Source: Microglena sp. YARC (taxonomy: Eukaryota; Chlorophyta; Chlorophyceae; Chlamydomonadales; Chlamydomonadaceae). Taken from it: a stretch of 64,000 nt of DNA. Where the stretch lies: contig CM039464.1 of assembly GCA_022414725.1 (NCBI GenBank), positions 32,469,895 to 32,533,894 of the forward strand, in the 5' to 3' direction. The first letter of the stretch is position 1. Each line of letters begins with the position of its first letter. The position numbers and the translations under genes are program-made. The notes under the pieces were generated by a model. The model was not told the DNA's origin, searched no databases, and was given only the letters and a program-made list of their open reading frames with translations. Below are positions 55,273 to 64,000 of this stretch, piece by piece.

Positions 55273-56652
55273 TAAGTCACTCTAGGTGAGCCGGTGAAAC
55301 CCGGTGAATAACAAGTAACGTTTCTTTCCCATCTGCTTTAGGTGCTGATCCTTCCCGCTGGAAACCACATCTCGTCCACTCCCTGCTCCACCACCCGCGT
55401 GAGGCGAGCGGTACATGTCTGCATGCTAAAATAGGATCTAGGATGTGCGTAGTCAGTCAACTGACATACTCGACACATATCCCTGCCAGGGCTCGAACCT
55501 GGAACCTCCGTAGACAGGCACTCTGTCCATTGAGCCACAGGGGCAAACGTTCGGTACGTGCTCACACTTCCCACCGGCCGAATCCTGGACGATCAGCGAA
55601 AAACGGATCGTTTGAATGGGCTAGCCACCGCCCCGCAATGGCTTTGGCGGTCGCGAGTTCGAGACCCCCTGCCGGAAGACAGCGGGGGGTTCTCGCGTCC
55701 GCTCATATCACAGCATTGTCTTGCTGCCACGCGGCTCAAGAGACTCTTGTAAGATGCATTGTCTTCTTTACTGCCCTGTGTGGTGGATTCCTTAGCCCCC
55801 CTGTCATGTTAGCTTGCTTGTGGAGTCTTGATAGTTTGGGTTTCGGACACTCTTGGTTTAGTCTGGTCCCTCCCTTGACTCCCTGGGGTGCCTATGGTAT
55901 ATCTCCTGGGCACTCTGTTCCATTTCTGCGAGGCGGCTGTGCTGGTTTGACCTGCGCCAATTTCCTTACGCGGGTGCTATTGCTGCATATGAATGTGCTC
56001 TCAGCGGGGGCCCTAAGTGTCTGTAGCTTTTTTGAATCCGCCCGTCGCTCTTGTGCTTGTCGGGCTTCGAGACATAGTTTGCCTGCCTTGGCATCAGGGT
56101 CGTTCAGGACGCTGCTGCTTGCTTTCATGGAGTTGTATGTCCCTTGTTTGTTTTCAAGGTTAGTCCACGTTGGTGACGTTGTAACGCCATCACCCGTTAT
56201 ATCCCCTCGGTCTCATACTGATTCTCAAAGAACAGTGCCATTCGATATCGTAATCGTACGACACCGGTATAGCGCACTTTACCCTACGATACCTCTGAAT
56301 GTATCGTGCTATTCCCCCACCCCTCAAAACTGGACAATAGACAGGCTGTGCCGGTGTCCGGTCTTGGCATTGCTTTGCTGGGCAGTAACGTTTCTTTCCC
56401 ATCTGCTTTAGGTGCTGATCCTTCCCGCTGGATACCACATCTCGTCCACTCCCTGCTCCACCACCCGCGTGAGGCGAGCGGTACATGTCTGCATGCTAAA
56501 ATGGGATCTATGATGTGCGTAGTCACACAACTGACATACTCGACACATACCCTAGACAGGCACTCTGTCCATTGAGCCACAGGGGCAAACGTTCGGTACG
56601 AGCTCACACTTCCCAACGGCCGAATTCTAGAGGTCAGCGAAAACGGATCGTT

Positions 56653-57302
56653 GGGTGTCTATCTTGTTTCTTCAACTTCTGCCTGAGTTGCTCAAAGCGC
56701 AGAATAAATCTGGGGTGTTGGCCTTTCTGGACTTCCGGAAGGCGTATAACACCCTGGACCGTGCCTTCCTTTTCCAATGCCTAGAGGTTGCTGGCCTTGG
56801 CGGTGGTTTCCTTACGTGGGTTCGCCTTCTCCTGTCCTCCACAGCCACCCGAGCTATGGTTAATGGGTTCCGGTCACGAGCTTTTGAGTTCTTGGCCGGT
56901 GTCCGACAAGGGGATCCACTGTCACCTCTCCTCTTTCTCTTTGCCATGCAAGCACTCCAACACTGGTTGCTACACAAGAATATCGGAATGGATATTAAAC
57001 CTAGATCTCCTTGTACGGGCTGCAAATATGCGGATGATACTATTGTCCTGCTGCGTTCCCTGGACCCAGCACAGTTGCAGGCTTTCCTAACCTGCCTTAC
57101 CTTCTTTGGTCAGGCATCAGGGCTGTACCTCAATCATCTCAAGAGCAAGTTGCTTCCTATTGGCGTTCCTCATCCCCTCCCACTTGCCCCCCGATGACCC
57201 CTCAATGGTCAGAACGGCTTGCCCACGTCGAACGCTGCTTCTCGCGCTTAGCCAAGCTGCCCCTCTCATCTTTCGGCCGGGGATTCTCTTCGTCTTCGTA
57301 TG
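56653..57302 (+). pseudogene. LINE-A second copy: reverse transcriptase fragment
   Basis: The satellite ends at GGATCGTT (56,652) and the LINE begins within the reverse transcriptase. The frame 56,655-57,197 is open, with motif A FLDFRKAYNTLDR, motif B GVRQGDPLSPLL and motif C KYADDTIVLL, so it lacks both the extra T and the YTDD change of the first copy. About 80 bp is missing near 57,180 between two CCTCCC-like strings. It is cut off at 57,302 by the C2 LTR. Confidence 0.9.
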
Positions 57303-57644
57303 TATCAGCTAGAATACACTCCGTAGAGTGGACAGAGATGTTGCAGCGGAACAGACGCGCCAATCTATACACGGAGACGAGAATTGCGTTACAAGCAATG
57401 GAGACCCATCAAGGGGCACCAGCGGTGAAAGGGGCGGCAGCCTGGAACCTAACAGGGTACAGGCTATACAGCGCGTGTCAGTGGAACCGGTGACGCAGCT
57501 AACAGGAAGCTGTCACTGAGTCATGAAGGATGACACAGTCTACGGGAAGCTGGCACAGTACTGGCAGAGCCGATAGTTCTAAGGAAGTACATAAGTAGTC
57601 ACCAAGTCATAAAACGCGTGAGAGCACCGCAATTCATGCTGACA
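57303..57644 (-). repeat. C2 3' LTR
   Basis: Matches the E2 LTR with an insertion GCGCGTGTCAGTGGAAC-type segment near 57,473. Ends TATCAGC and GCTGACA on the plus strand. Confidence 0.9.
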
Positions 57645-57966
57645 CTCCACCTATGACACAGGTGACATACAATACTACTACTCCACCTATGGCACTGGGG
57701 ACATAGAACTATATGTAACAGATTAAAAAAAAAAAAAAAAAAATATCAAAGAACTCCGAAATATCGAGAGAACTTCAAATGAAACCCAAAGGGTTAAAGG
57801 AAGGAATGAAACAAGGCAAAAACACAATTTTGCCAAGTTAGAAAAGGATGAAAAACCGAATATCAAAGATGGGTAACAACGGTATAGAAAACCCGATCCG
57901 GGAATAGGAACCTAATGCCAATCAATGATAACCAAAGAAACCGATGTAACCAGAAAAAAAATGACC
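57645..57966 (-). other. C2 3' UTR with purine tract and A run
   Basis: Starts CTCCACCT (purine tract AGGTGGAG on the sense strand) and closely matches E2 at 8,798-9,090. It contains an A run of about 18 at 57,725. Confidence 0.8.
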
Positions 57967-59229
57967 CTAAGTAGAAGCGGTCATTCCAAGCATTCGGACA
58001 AACCGCCAGAACACAGCAGGATCAAGGGGCTTGGTGAAGGGGTCAGCACAGTTGTCCTTAGTGTTAACATAGGCAACATCCAGTTGGCCATCCTCCACCA
58101 GCTCCTTGATGTAGTGATGAATAACATCAATGTGCTTGCTGCGAGGGAGCAGCTGCCAGTCATTGGCCCAACTCAGAGACCCTAAGTTGTCACCCTGAAT
58201 GGTAACCAAGCCACAAGGCAGACCCAGATCCACCCTCAACTTCTTCAACCATTGCACCTCCCTGGCAGTCTGAGACAGGGCCTGATACTCAGCCTCACTA
58301 GAGCTAATGGCAAAAGTGGGCTGCTTCTTGCTCATCCAGTTCACTATGCACCCTCCAGCAAGCACAGCAAAGCCAGTCTGAGACCTCCTGTCAGACCCAT
58401 CATCAGCAAAGGATGAGTCACTAAAGACAGTAAAATAGAAATCAGGGCTGTGGGTGTAAGTGAGTCCCAGGTGAGAATGTGACCTCAAATACAAGAGCAA
58501 ACGCTTGGCTGCCCCCCAGAGAGGGACGGTAGGGTGAGCAAAAAACCTGGACAGGTAGCTGACAGCAAAAGAAATATCAGGTCTGGTGCAAGTAGCCAGG
58601 TACAGCAAAGCACCCACCAGAGATAGGTACTGGCTATTAGAAGGCAGGGGGTCTCCAGGAGGGTCATCAGTGACGGTGCACTTGGCCATGGGGGCAGAAA
58701 ACTTGGGCTTGGCAGCAGCAGTAAGACCAAACTGCTCCACCAGATCAACAATGTAGGAGTGCTGGGAGAGGTTGATCTGAACACACCTGCCTTCAGAGTC
58801 AAGTGTAACGTTCATGTCCAATGAGAGGAACTGAACCGGTACACCCATCTCTTTGACCTCCCAGCCAGCTTTCTCCATAGCCTTGATCAGCAAAGCATAC
58901 AAAGCCAGCTCACTAAAAGCACAGATAAAATCATCAACATAGGTCAGGACATAGCTCCACCCACCAAAATAATCCCTCCTAAAATACAGAGCAGGTTCTG
59001 CCTTGCACATAGTAAACCCATGTGCAACCAAAACCCGCTTGACATCCATACTCCAAGCCCTGGGCGCCTGCTTCAAACCATAAAGGGACTTGATCAGTTT
59101 GCACACAAGGGGAACACCGTTAGGACCAAGTACCTTAAAGCCCTCAGGCTGATGGCAGTACAGGTCAAGTCCAGGTTCCAGCTTAGCATTCAGAAATGCA
59201 GTCTTGATGTCCAGCTGCCGAACAAACAT
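57967..59229 (-). CDS. pol: C2 reverse transcriptase (palm) and RNase H
   Basis: 420 open codons. Reverse transcriptase: RQLDIKTAFLNAKLEPG at the start, SLYGLKQAPRAW, catalytic LTYVDDFICA. RNase H: FSDSSFADDGSDRRSQTGF, SSSEAEYQALSQTAREVQWLK, SKHIDVIHHYIKELVEDG, then NCADPFTKPL at the C-terminus. All copia RNase H landmarks are present and uninterrupted. A TAG just before MFVRQ separates it from the rest of the polyprotein. Confidence 0.92.
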   Translation of the reverse strand: MFVRQLDIKTAFLNAKLEPGLDLYCHQPEGFKVLGPNGVPLVCKLIKSLYGLKQAPRAWSMDVKRVLVAHGFTMCKAEPALYFRRDYFGGWSYVLTYVDDFICAFSELALYALLIKAMEKAGWEVKEMGVPVQFLSLDMNVTLDSEGRCVQINLSQHSYIVDLVEQFGLTAAAKPKFSAPMAKCTVTDDPPGDPLPSNSQYLSLVGALLYLATCTRPDISFAVSYLSRFFAHPTVPLWGAAKRLLLYLRSHSHLGLTYTHSPDFYFTVFSDSSFADDGSDRRSQTGFAVLAGGCIVNWMSKKQPTFAISSSEAEYQALSQTAREVQWLKKLRVDLGLPCGLVTIQGDNLGSLSWANDWQLLPRSKHIDVIHHYIKELVEDGQLDVAYVNTKDNCADPFTKPLDPAVFWRFVRMLGMTAST

Positions 59230-60186
59230 TTTCTATGAGTGATGCATGGCAGCAAGGAGCACCCTCAGACCTGCTTTAGAGGAGATGGGGGCATATACGT
59301 CATGAAAGTCCAGCCCAGGACGCTGCAGAAAACCACGGACCACAAAACGTGCCTTAAAGCGCACAGAACCATCAACCCCAACCTTCTTCACAAATAACCA
59401 CCTGCCAGACAGGATCCTCTGCTTAGGAGGCTGTGGAGTGAGTGCCCAAGTACCATGGGCATGTAGGGACGCCATCTCATCCTTCATAGCAAGCAGCCAC
59501 TGATCCCTGTCAGGGTTGGAGGGAAGCATGGCAGCTTTATAGGTTAGTTCAGTGGAGGTGGAAATGTATGCCCCCACGTACAAGCAGTTAACTTGTACAT
59601 GAGCAGCAGGGGTATCAGCAATATCAGCAGTAACCGGTAGTACAGCCCCCAATGCAGAACTACTGCCTGGTTGAACAAGGCCGGCATTCTTTGCCTCTAT
59701 ATCAACGAATCCTGGGTCGACCGGTACACCCCAGCCATACGCAGTATCGGAACCAGACCAGTGTTCAAGGTCATCACTCACACTTTCGGTGACGGCTACA
59801 TCATCACATGGGCTTGACCCGGGTAATCCACCAGGGACGGCAGGAGGCAAAGGGAGTAACAACGCCTGCGAGCCATCCGAACAGGTGGCCGGAGGTTGGC
59901 GACTATTAGACAATGGACCTATGACAGGCTCCACTATGACCTGAGGCTGTCTTAATCCTAGAGCTTTGCCGACGGAACGTGGCGCAGAGGAGGGCCTGGC
60001 GACCCCCTGAGATTCGGGTAAATCACTGTCTGAAGGAACTTCGGAATCCCACCCGCCCATAACCTTCACACGCAATGCAGCACCATCAGCCCCTGACCTG
60101 GGACGCAAAGTCATCCCATGACCCGGGCAGCGGTCGACAATTGGGGTTGGTAAAGGATCTAAGGCATTAACCGCAGACTCAGGCAT
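59230..60186 (-). pseudogene. pol: C2 linker and reverse transcriptase N-terminus
   Basis: 317 codons. The first 200 are a Ser/Pro/Gly-rich linker (the part also found in E2). Then comes the start of reverse transcriptase: SNPDRDQWLLAMKDEMASLHAHGTW, GRWLFVKKVG, FKARFVVRGFLQRPGL. It ends AAMHHS then TAG, with the next residues in the same frame, so this is a nonsense mutation inside reverse transcriptase and not a domain boundary. Confidence 0.88.
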
Positions 60187-60791
60187 GTGTCCGTTGATGG
60201 CAGCAGGGATGCGAGAAACATACGGAGACCCGTCATAAGGGGACAGCCCAGGTATGCAGTTATAGCTGAACTGCTCATAGAAGAGTACATCACGACTCTC
60301 TATCTACTACCTGGCGCAACTTAGGAACCCAAACAAAATAACCCTTACTCACCAGGGAATTCCCAACCAGTCTACCAGATAACGCCCTTTCGTCTAGCTT
60401 GTTGCGTTTCTTCCCATTGACTAACGTGACGTTGCAAGGGCAACCAAACACACGCAACAACGACACATCAGGCACAACCCCAAAGAACAGCTCGTATGGA
60501 GTTCTGTCTCCCTGATTGGGCAGCCGATTACGTAGGTTTACAAGCAGCTAGGAAGGCATAGGGCCAGAAAGACTTAGCTAGTTTAGACTCCAGGTGGATG
60601 CTCCTAGCTACAGACTGTAAGACCCCATTGTACCTCTCCACAGTTGCATTCTGCTGTGCAGTGTATGCCAACGATAACTCATGCACTGCACCAACCGATA
60701 TCAGCCAATCCTCGAACCACTTTACTATAAACTCCTTAGCCCTGTCAGACCTCAGACACTTAAAGGCGAACCCATGCAGCTGATTCATCCA
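60187..60791 (-). pseudogene. pol: C2 integrase C-terminal half, frameshifted
   Basis: The piece 60,528-60,788 has FKCLRSDRAKEFIVKWFEDWL, QQNATVERYNGVL (catalytic Glu region) and FWPYAFLAA. The piece 60,290-60,475 has LLRVFGCPCNVTLVNGKKRNKL and GRLVGNSLVSKGYFVWVPKL. These correspond to the E1 integrase end. Breaks occur near 60,530 and 60,290. Confidence 0.87.
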
Positions 60792-61688
60792 TCAGAGGAT
60801 GATAGTTTGAACTGCTAAGGGAGCTTCATCCCTGGACCTCAAGCACAATACCTCAGCATAGCCAGAGTATTGGTCTGTGAGGCACAGAATATAAAACTCC
60901 CCACGCAGGCCCCTAATATGAACTGGTCCCATGATGTCTAAGTGAAGGCGTTGGAGAGGTGCACGGATCTTAGTGGTGCTTTCTTTAGGAAAAGGGAGAC
61001 GTTTTCCCTTAGCCTTCTGACAAGCATCACAAGGGATCTTAGCCAGTTTCTGCACCTGCCTGAGAGAGAGGGGTAAGTTCTTAACCATACCTTTCTTGAC
61101 AAGTCTGCGCATGGCATCATAGCCGGGGTGACCCAGCCGCCTATGCCACAGCCATTCAGGAGTGGTAGGGATAACAACTCCACCGTCCTCATCAACATCA
61201 AGTGCAAAAACTGGGTAATGGTCAGCACTAATCAAACGGCCACGGGTGGTGCTACAAGGCCTACAGGTAAACTTGCAAACACCATCACTGGAGGCAGGGA
61301 AAGACCAGAGAACAGAAGAGCCCTGAGTGGCAGTGCAACTAAGACTATCAAAAGAAACCTGGCAGTGGTGAGAATGAGCCACAGCATTTACTGACAGGAG
61401 GTTCACCGGACAGTGGGGTATGTAGAGAACATCGGTCAGAGTGATTGAAGTTGGTAACCAATCACTACATAACACAATGGATCCCATACCCTCTGACCGT
61501 TGAACCACCCCATCACCAAATCGAACTGCAGGACAATGTTCAGAAGCCTTATACACAGTGAACAAAGACATATCACCTGTGATAGACATTCCAGCTCCAG
61601 AGTCCACATGCCAGACACCCTCAGACAGGCTCGGGCTACACACATTAGAGAACTTCGTGGTGCAGGAGAATAGGACAGAGCGTACCTC
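60792..61688 (-). pseudogene. pol: C2 protease and integrase N-terminal half
   Basis: The frame continues upstream to a TAG at 61,689-61,691. Protease motif WHVDSGAGMSITGDMSLF at about 61,560-61,610. The pre-integrase zinc motif is WLWHRRLGHPGYDAM with CDACQKAKG. The integrase core has the first Asp in LHLDIMGP and the second in CLTDQYSGYAEVL. A frameshift at about 60,790 follows. Confidence 0.9.
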
Positions 61689-62182
61689 CTAGTTCTTGGG
61701 CATGGCAAACTCATCAATCTGAGCCTGCAAGGAGGACAACTGCTTTCGAGTCAGCGTACCTGGAAGGGCCAAGGCAATGGGCACGGGTCCACTGCCCGGT
61801 GCACCAGCCTTGGTCTTTCGCAGGTGCGGGTGCTTCGTCCAGCAGCGGTCCTCGAGTGGGTCGTCTTGTGAGGACAAGGTCCCCAAGCGCAATCCAGGTG
61901 TCTCTTGGTAGACCCGGAACCCTGAGCACCAGGTCCCCGCCCACGCTGGAAAGCAGCATTGGCAGGGACTTGGGGAGTGCCCCGGGACCAACCAGGATGC
62001 CTGGAGTCCGACTTGGGGAGCGCCACATTCAAGAAATCTAACGACCTATACTCTGCAAGACAGGTCCAGTAATCAACAGGCTGCGATTGGTACAGCAACG
62101 TACCATATTTGATCCGCATGGAGTCGAAGCGAGGAAGACGAACGTCGGTAAGTTTTGCTGTACTGAACCATTCTTGTTTCAA
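61689..62182 (-). pseudogene. gag: C2 gag C-terminus, frameshifted, ends in TAG
   Basis: Two or three overlapping frames carry the gag end: MRIKYGTLLYQSQPVDYW at about 62,080-62,125, a Gly/Arg/Pro-rich stretch, and LSSLQAQIDEFAMPKN followed by TAG (61,689-61,691). That tail parallels YTALMAQMALLAKK of E1. No zinc knuckle is readable. Sequence further right is unrelated. Confidence 0.75.
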
Positions 62183-62520
62183 GAGAAAAACCTCTTGATT
62201 TACCCCTCTTATTTAATTCGAGCGCCAAGAGGCAATTTGCTTGAAAAATGCCCTCTTGAATCCCTCTTATTTAAGAGGTTAATCAAGAGGCGTCTTGTAC
62301 GTCTATTGATTCAAGGTCACTTGTTGATTTCTTGTTTCAGTGTAGAATCAATAGGTTGCCTTGTATGTGTCTTGAATCAAGATTACTTGCTGCTCTTAAA
62401 TAATTCGAGCGCCAAGAGGCATTTTGCTTGAAAGCACCTTGCTTGAACCGTTCTTATTTAAGTGGGGAACCAAGAGGGTGACTTTTTTGTCCATTGATTC
62501 AGGATGACTTGCTCTAGGGG
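62183..62520. repeat. CAAGAGG/CCTCTTG-rich repeat region
   Basis: A block containing TTCGAGCGCCAAGAGGCA and TTTGCTTGAAA occurs twice, at about 62,216 and 62,403 (period about 187 bp). Between are palindromes such as CCTCTTATTTAAGAGG (62,263-62,278) and repeated TTGATTCA strings. It looks like a short tandem or foldback element; type unknown. Confidence 0.6.
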
Positions 62521-62569
62521 GGGACGTATAGGGTTTGGAAGGCAGTTTTTTACATTTAACTAACCTGTA

Positions 62570-62820
62570 GCAAAGTGAAGTCCTAATAACCAAAACCAAC
62601 TTCAACCTAACCTCCTAAGAAGACAAACCCACCGACCCTCATCCAAACATAACCCAACTTCCTAATAACCTAACCCAACTTCATAAAACAGCCTCCTAAG
62701 CCAAACCCAACCCGACTTCATAAAAACCCAACCCAACTTCAAGCCAACCTCATAGGGCAAACCCACCGACCCCTATGCAAACCCAACCCAAGTTCAACCA
62801 ATCTGTCTGAACAATTAAAC
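62570..62820. repeat. AACCCAACTTC-type low-complexity repeats
   Basis: Imperfect reiterations of ACCCAACTTC(A)TAA and CCTAATAACC with no coding sequence. Confidence 0.7.
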
Positions 62821-62822
62821 AA

Positions 62823-63437
62823 TTAGTTGTTCAGGCAGATGGCCTTGATGCTATCCCTTGAGCTCCTAATGTAGGTGCACTCCTCGTCAATAGCCATCTT
62901 GGTAGCCTGCTCATTGAACAGTTTGTTCTTGGAGAAAGGGTCCTTCAACCTGCACTTCATCTGCAGATATTTTACAAGGGTGTGATAGTGTAATTTAAAT
63001 GGTTTCAAAGATAGGAATTTATCAAGATGGATGGATGGATGGAGGGTTTTTGTGATAGATGGAGGGAGGGAGGGAGTGTTTGATGGATTGATTGATTGAT
63101 TGATGGATGGAGTGATGGAGTCATGTAGGGACAAAGGGAGGGAGAGTTGGATGGATGTACTCACCCTGTAGCTGATGAAGGCGAGTTGCTCCACTGACAG
63201 TCGTGGTGGCACTGAAGCCTCCAGGGTCCTGTTGTCCGTTGTTCCGAACACACTGGCAACAGCGGCTACAAACTCCACTTGCCCGTATGGGTCGTCCGCT
63301 GTAGCCCTCCAGTTGTCGTTCAGCAACCTGTGCTCGCAAAAGTCCTTGGCTCTTTGAACACTGGCTGTGTCAAGCTTTCCTCTCGTGAACAAAAAACTAA
63401 AACCCAAGAAAGCGAGCAAGCATTCACGTGGTAGCAA
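62823..63437 (-). CDS. Possible 3' end of a host gene, two exons
   Basis: Minus strand. Exon-like part 1, about 63,430-63,170, encodes VQRAKDFCEHRLLNDNW...PYGQVEFVAAVASVFGTTD...EQLAFISYR and ends AGG/GTGAGT, a good donor. Part 2 starts after TATCTGCAG (about 62,963) and encodes MKCRLKDPFSKNKL ... YIRSSRDSIKAICLNN then a stop at about 62,825. Both joints are between codons, so splicing out about 205 bp keeps the frame. The intervening DNA is simple repeat, unlikely to be protein. I do not recognise the family. The upstream exons would lie beyond the minisatellite or outside the window. Confidence 0.5.
   Translation of the reverse strand: MLPRECLLAFLGFSFLFTRGKLDTASVQRAKDFCEHRLLNDNWRATADDPYGQVEFVAAVASVFGTTDNRTLEASVPPRLSVEQLAFISYRVSTSIQLSLPLSLHDSITPSINQSINPSNTPSLPPSITKTLHPSIHLDKFLSLKPFKLHYHTLVKYLQMKCRLKDPFSKNKLFNEQATKMAIDEECTYIRSSRDSIKAICLNN
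63020..63150 (+). repeat. ATGG/GATT microsatellite tract
   Basis: Runs of GATG, GGAG and GATT tetranucleotides, lying in the candidate intron of the preceding gene. Confidence 0.85.
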
Positions 63438-63454
63438 TTACGATGATGAGACAG

Positions 63455-63905
63455 ATAGATGGTGCAGCATATAAGACACATGGTGCAGCATACAAGACAG
63501 ATTGTGCAGCATACAAGACATATGGTGCAACGTACAAGATAAATGGTGCAGCGTACAAGACACATGGTGCAGCATACAAGACAGATGGTGCAGCATACAT
63601 GACACATGGTGCAGCATACAAGACAGATGGTGCAGCATACAAGACAGATGGTGCAACATACAAGACATACGGTGCAGCGTACAAGACAGATGGTGCAGCA
63701 TATAAGACACATGGTGCAGCATACAAGACAGATGGTGCAGCATACGAGACACATGGTTCAGCAAGGCAAATCATGCTGCATACAAGCCAAATGGTGCAGC
63801 ATACACGACATATGGTGCAGCGTACAAGACAGATGGTTCAACCTACAAGACAAATGGTGCAGCGTACATGACATATGGTACAGCGTACAAGACAGATGGT
63901 TCAGA
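63455..63905 (+). repeat. 21-bp minisatellite
   Basis: About 21 copies of ATGGTGCAGCATACAAGACA-like units (21 bp, with T/A, CATAC/CGTAC and ACAC/ACAG variants). Because the period is a multiple of three it stays open in several frames on both strands, which does not indicate coding. Confidence 0.95.
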
Positions 63906-64000
63906 TCTACTCACATGTGTTGGTTATATAACAACATATTGCCACTGTGTAGCCTAGTCAGGGGAAACTGCAGGCAGGCATTTGTCAATCATGGAGGTAC
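63906..64000. other. Unique sequence, nothing recognised
   Basis: No repeat or coding signal is visible in these last 95 bases. Confidence 0.5.

Larger units (their letters stand above)
50382..55313 (-). mobile_element. E4: non-autonomous LTR retrotransposon with partial gag
   Basis: The left LTR is 50,382-50,628 (247 bp) and the right LTR 54,335-55,313. The right LTR is 979 bp because it holds a 103-bp insert with a 5-bp TSD and a 621-bp insert with a 3-bp TSD; subtracting 108 and 624 leaves exactly 247. The TSD of the whole element is AGTAA (50,377-50,381; 55,314-55,318). On the minus strand a GGTTACGGTCCC primer-site candidate follows the 5' LTR and a purine tract (reverse complement of CATCCCCCCCAATTCC) precedes the 3' LTR, as in E3. 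Coding capacity is limited to a gag-like piece. Confidence 0.9.
54335..55313 (-). repeat. E4 5' LTR, split by two nested insertions
   Basis: LTR parts: 54,335-54,469, 54,578-54,651 and 55,276-55,313. The match to the left LTR resumes exactly after each TSD. Confidence 0.92.
5011..56652 (+). repeat. Satellite array of tRNA/LINE-tail monomers, interrupted by nested TEs
   Basis: Using the box CTGCTTTAGGTGCTGATCC as monomer start, L monomers begin at 6111, 13191, 15569, 33530, 34598, 36225, 39483, 43846, 49324 and 55333, with partial ones at both ends. S monomers begin at 32976, 35671, 37295, 37848, 38395, 38937, 40540, 41096, 41648, 42199, 42745, 43297, 44920, 45477, 46033, 46582, 47127, 47677, 48227 and 48776. 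Undisturbed L spacing is 1,057-1,074 bp. L monomers holding insertions return to the same value once the insert and one TSD are subtracted (7080-5997-8=1075; 2378-1294-8=1076; 49324-55333 gives 1072). Monomer order on the plus strand: start box, minus-strand tRNA-Arg-like gene, plus-strand tRNA-like head with hairpin, then (L only) the LINE-like tail. Confidence 0.93.
57303..62180 (-). mobile_element. C2: copia LTR retrotransposon, 5' end missing
   Basis: A 342-bp 3' LTR (57,303-57,644) of the E2 family adjoins LINE-A sequence. Going right, the minus strand encodes RNase H, reverse transcriptase, linker, integrase, protease and the end of gag. No second LTR or matching TSD appears to the right; homology to copia ends at about 62,180 within gag. 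It represents the coding-competent relative of the enzyme-less E2. Confidence 0.9.

Noticed and set aside
63320..63871. Cys/Met-rich or Ala/Tyr-rich repeat proteins on both strands
   Set aside because: All are readings of the 21-bp minisatellite, whose period keeps several frames open on both strands.

Overview
This is nuclear DNA from a eukaryote. Evidence: Ty1/copia LTR retrotransposons, two LINE families, hAT-type DNA transposons, GT-AG splice-site candidates, tRNA-type Pol III promoters, and no bacterial gene layout. The mix of elements would suit a repeat-rich green alga or streptophyte, but nothing here fixes the species, so that is a weak inference.

The central observation is that about 5,011-56,652 is one large tandem array (a satellite) opened up by transposable elements. 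Each insertion except the LINE ends has a clean target-site duplication (TSD), and subtracting the insertions restores a regular monomer. The long monomer (L) is about 1,073 bp and the short one (S) about 547-557 bp. S is L minus about 520 bp. Each monomer carries a tRNA-Arg(ACG)-like gene on the minus strand, then a tRNA-like Pol III head with a B-box on the plus strand and a strong hairpin. In L only, there follows a tail of about 500-600 bp that is visibly related to the 3' untranslated region of the LINE at 15.9-27.3 kb. The array therefore looks like a tandemly amplified tRNA/SINE-like unit with a LINE-type tail.

Layout: 1-5,010, decayed LINE-B (reverse transcriptase, RNase H, zinc finger, C-terminal domain, structured 3' UTR, CAATTT tail). 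5,249-5,379, solo LTR. 6,894-12,890, hAT-1, containing the LTR retrotransposon E2 (8,474-12,518). 13,913-15,206, hAT-2. 15,851-27,348, LINE-A, itself split by the nearly complete copia element E1 (16,363-22,988). 28,144-32,974, gag-protease-only LTR element E3. 32,976-50,381, array with 20 S monomers and interspersed L monomers and no TE insertion. 50,382-55,313, LTR element E4, whose right LTR holds a 103-bp solo LTR and a 621-bp TIR transposon. 56,653-57,302, second LINE-A fragment, cut by the copia element C2 (57,303 to about 62,180, minus strand). 62,190-64,000, low-complexity repeats, a possible two-exon 3' end of a host gene (minus strand) and a 21-bp minisatellite.

Almost all protein-coding sequence belongs to mobile elements and most of it carries frameshifts or stops. 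Three points cut across elements: two copia families have exactly one in-frame stop between gag and protease; four LTR families share a GGTTAY start to the putative primer-binding site; and all identifiable insertions lie in L monomers, none in the S-rich block.
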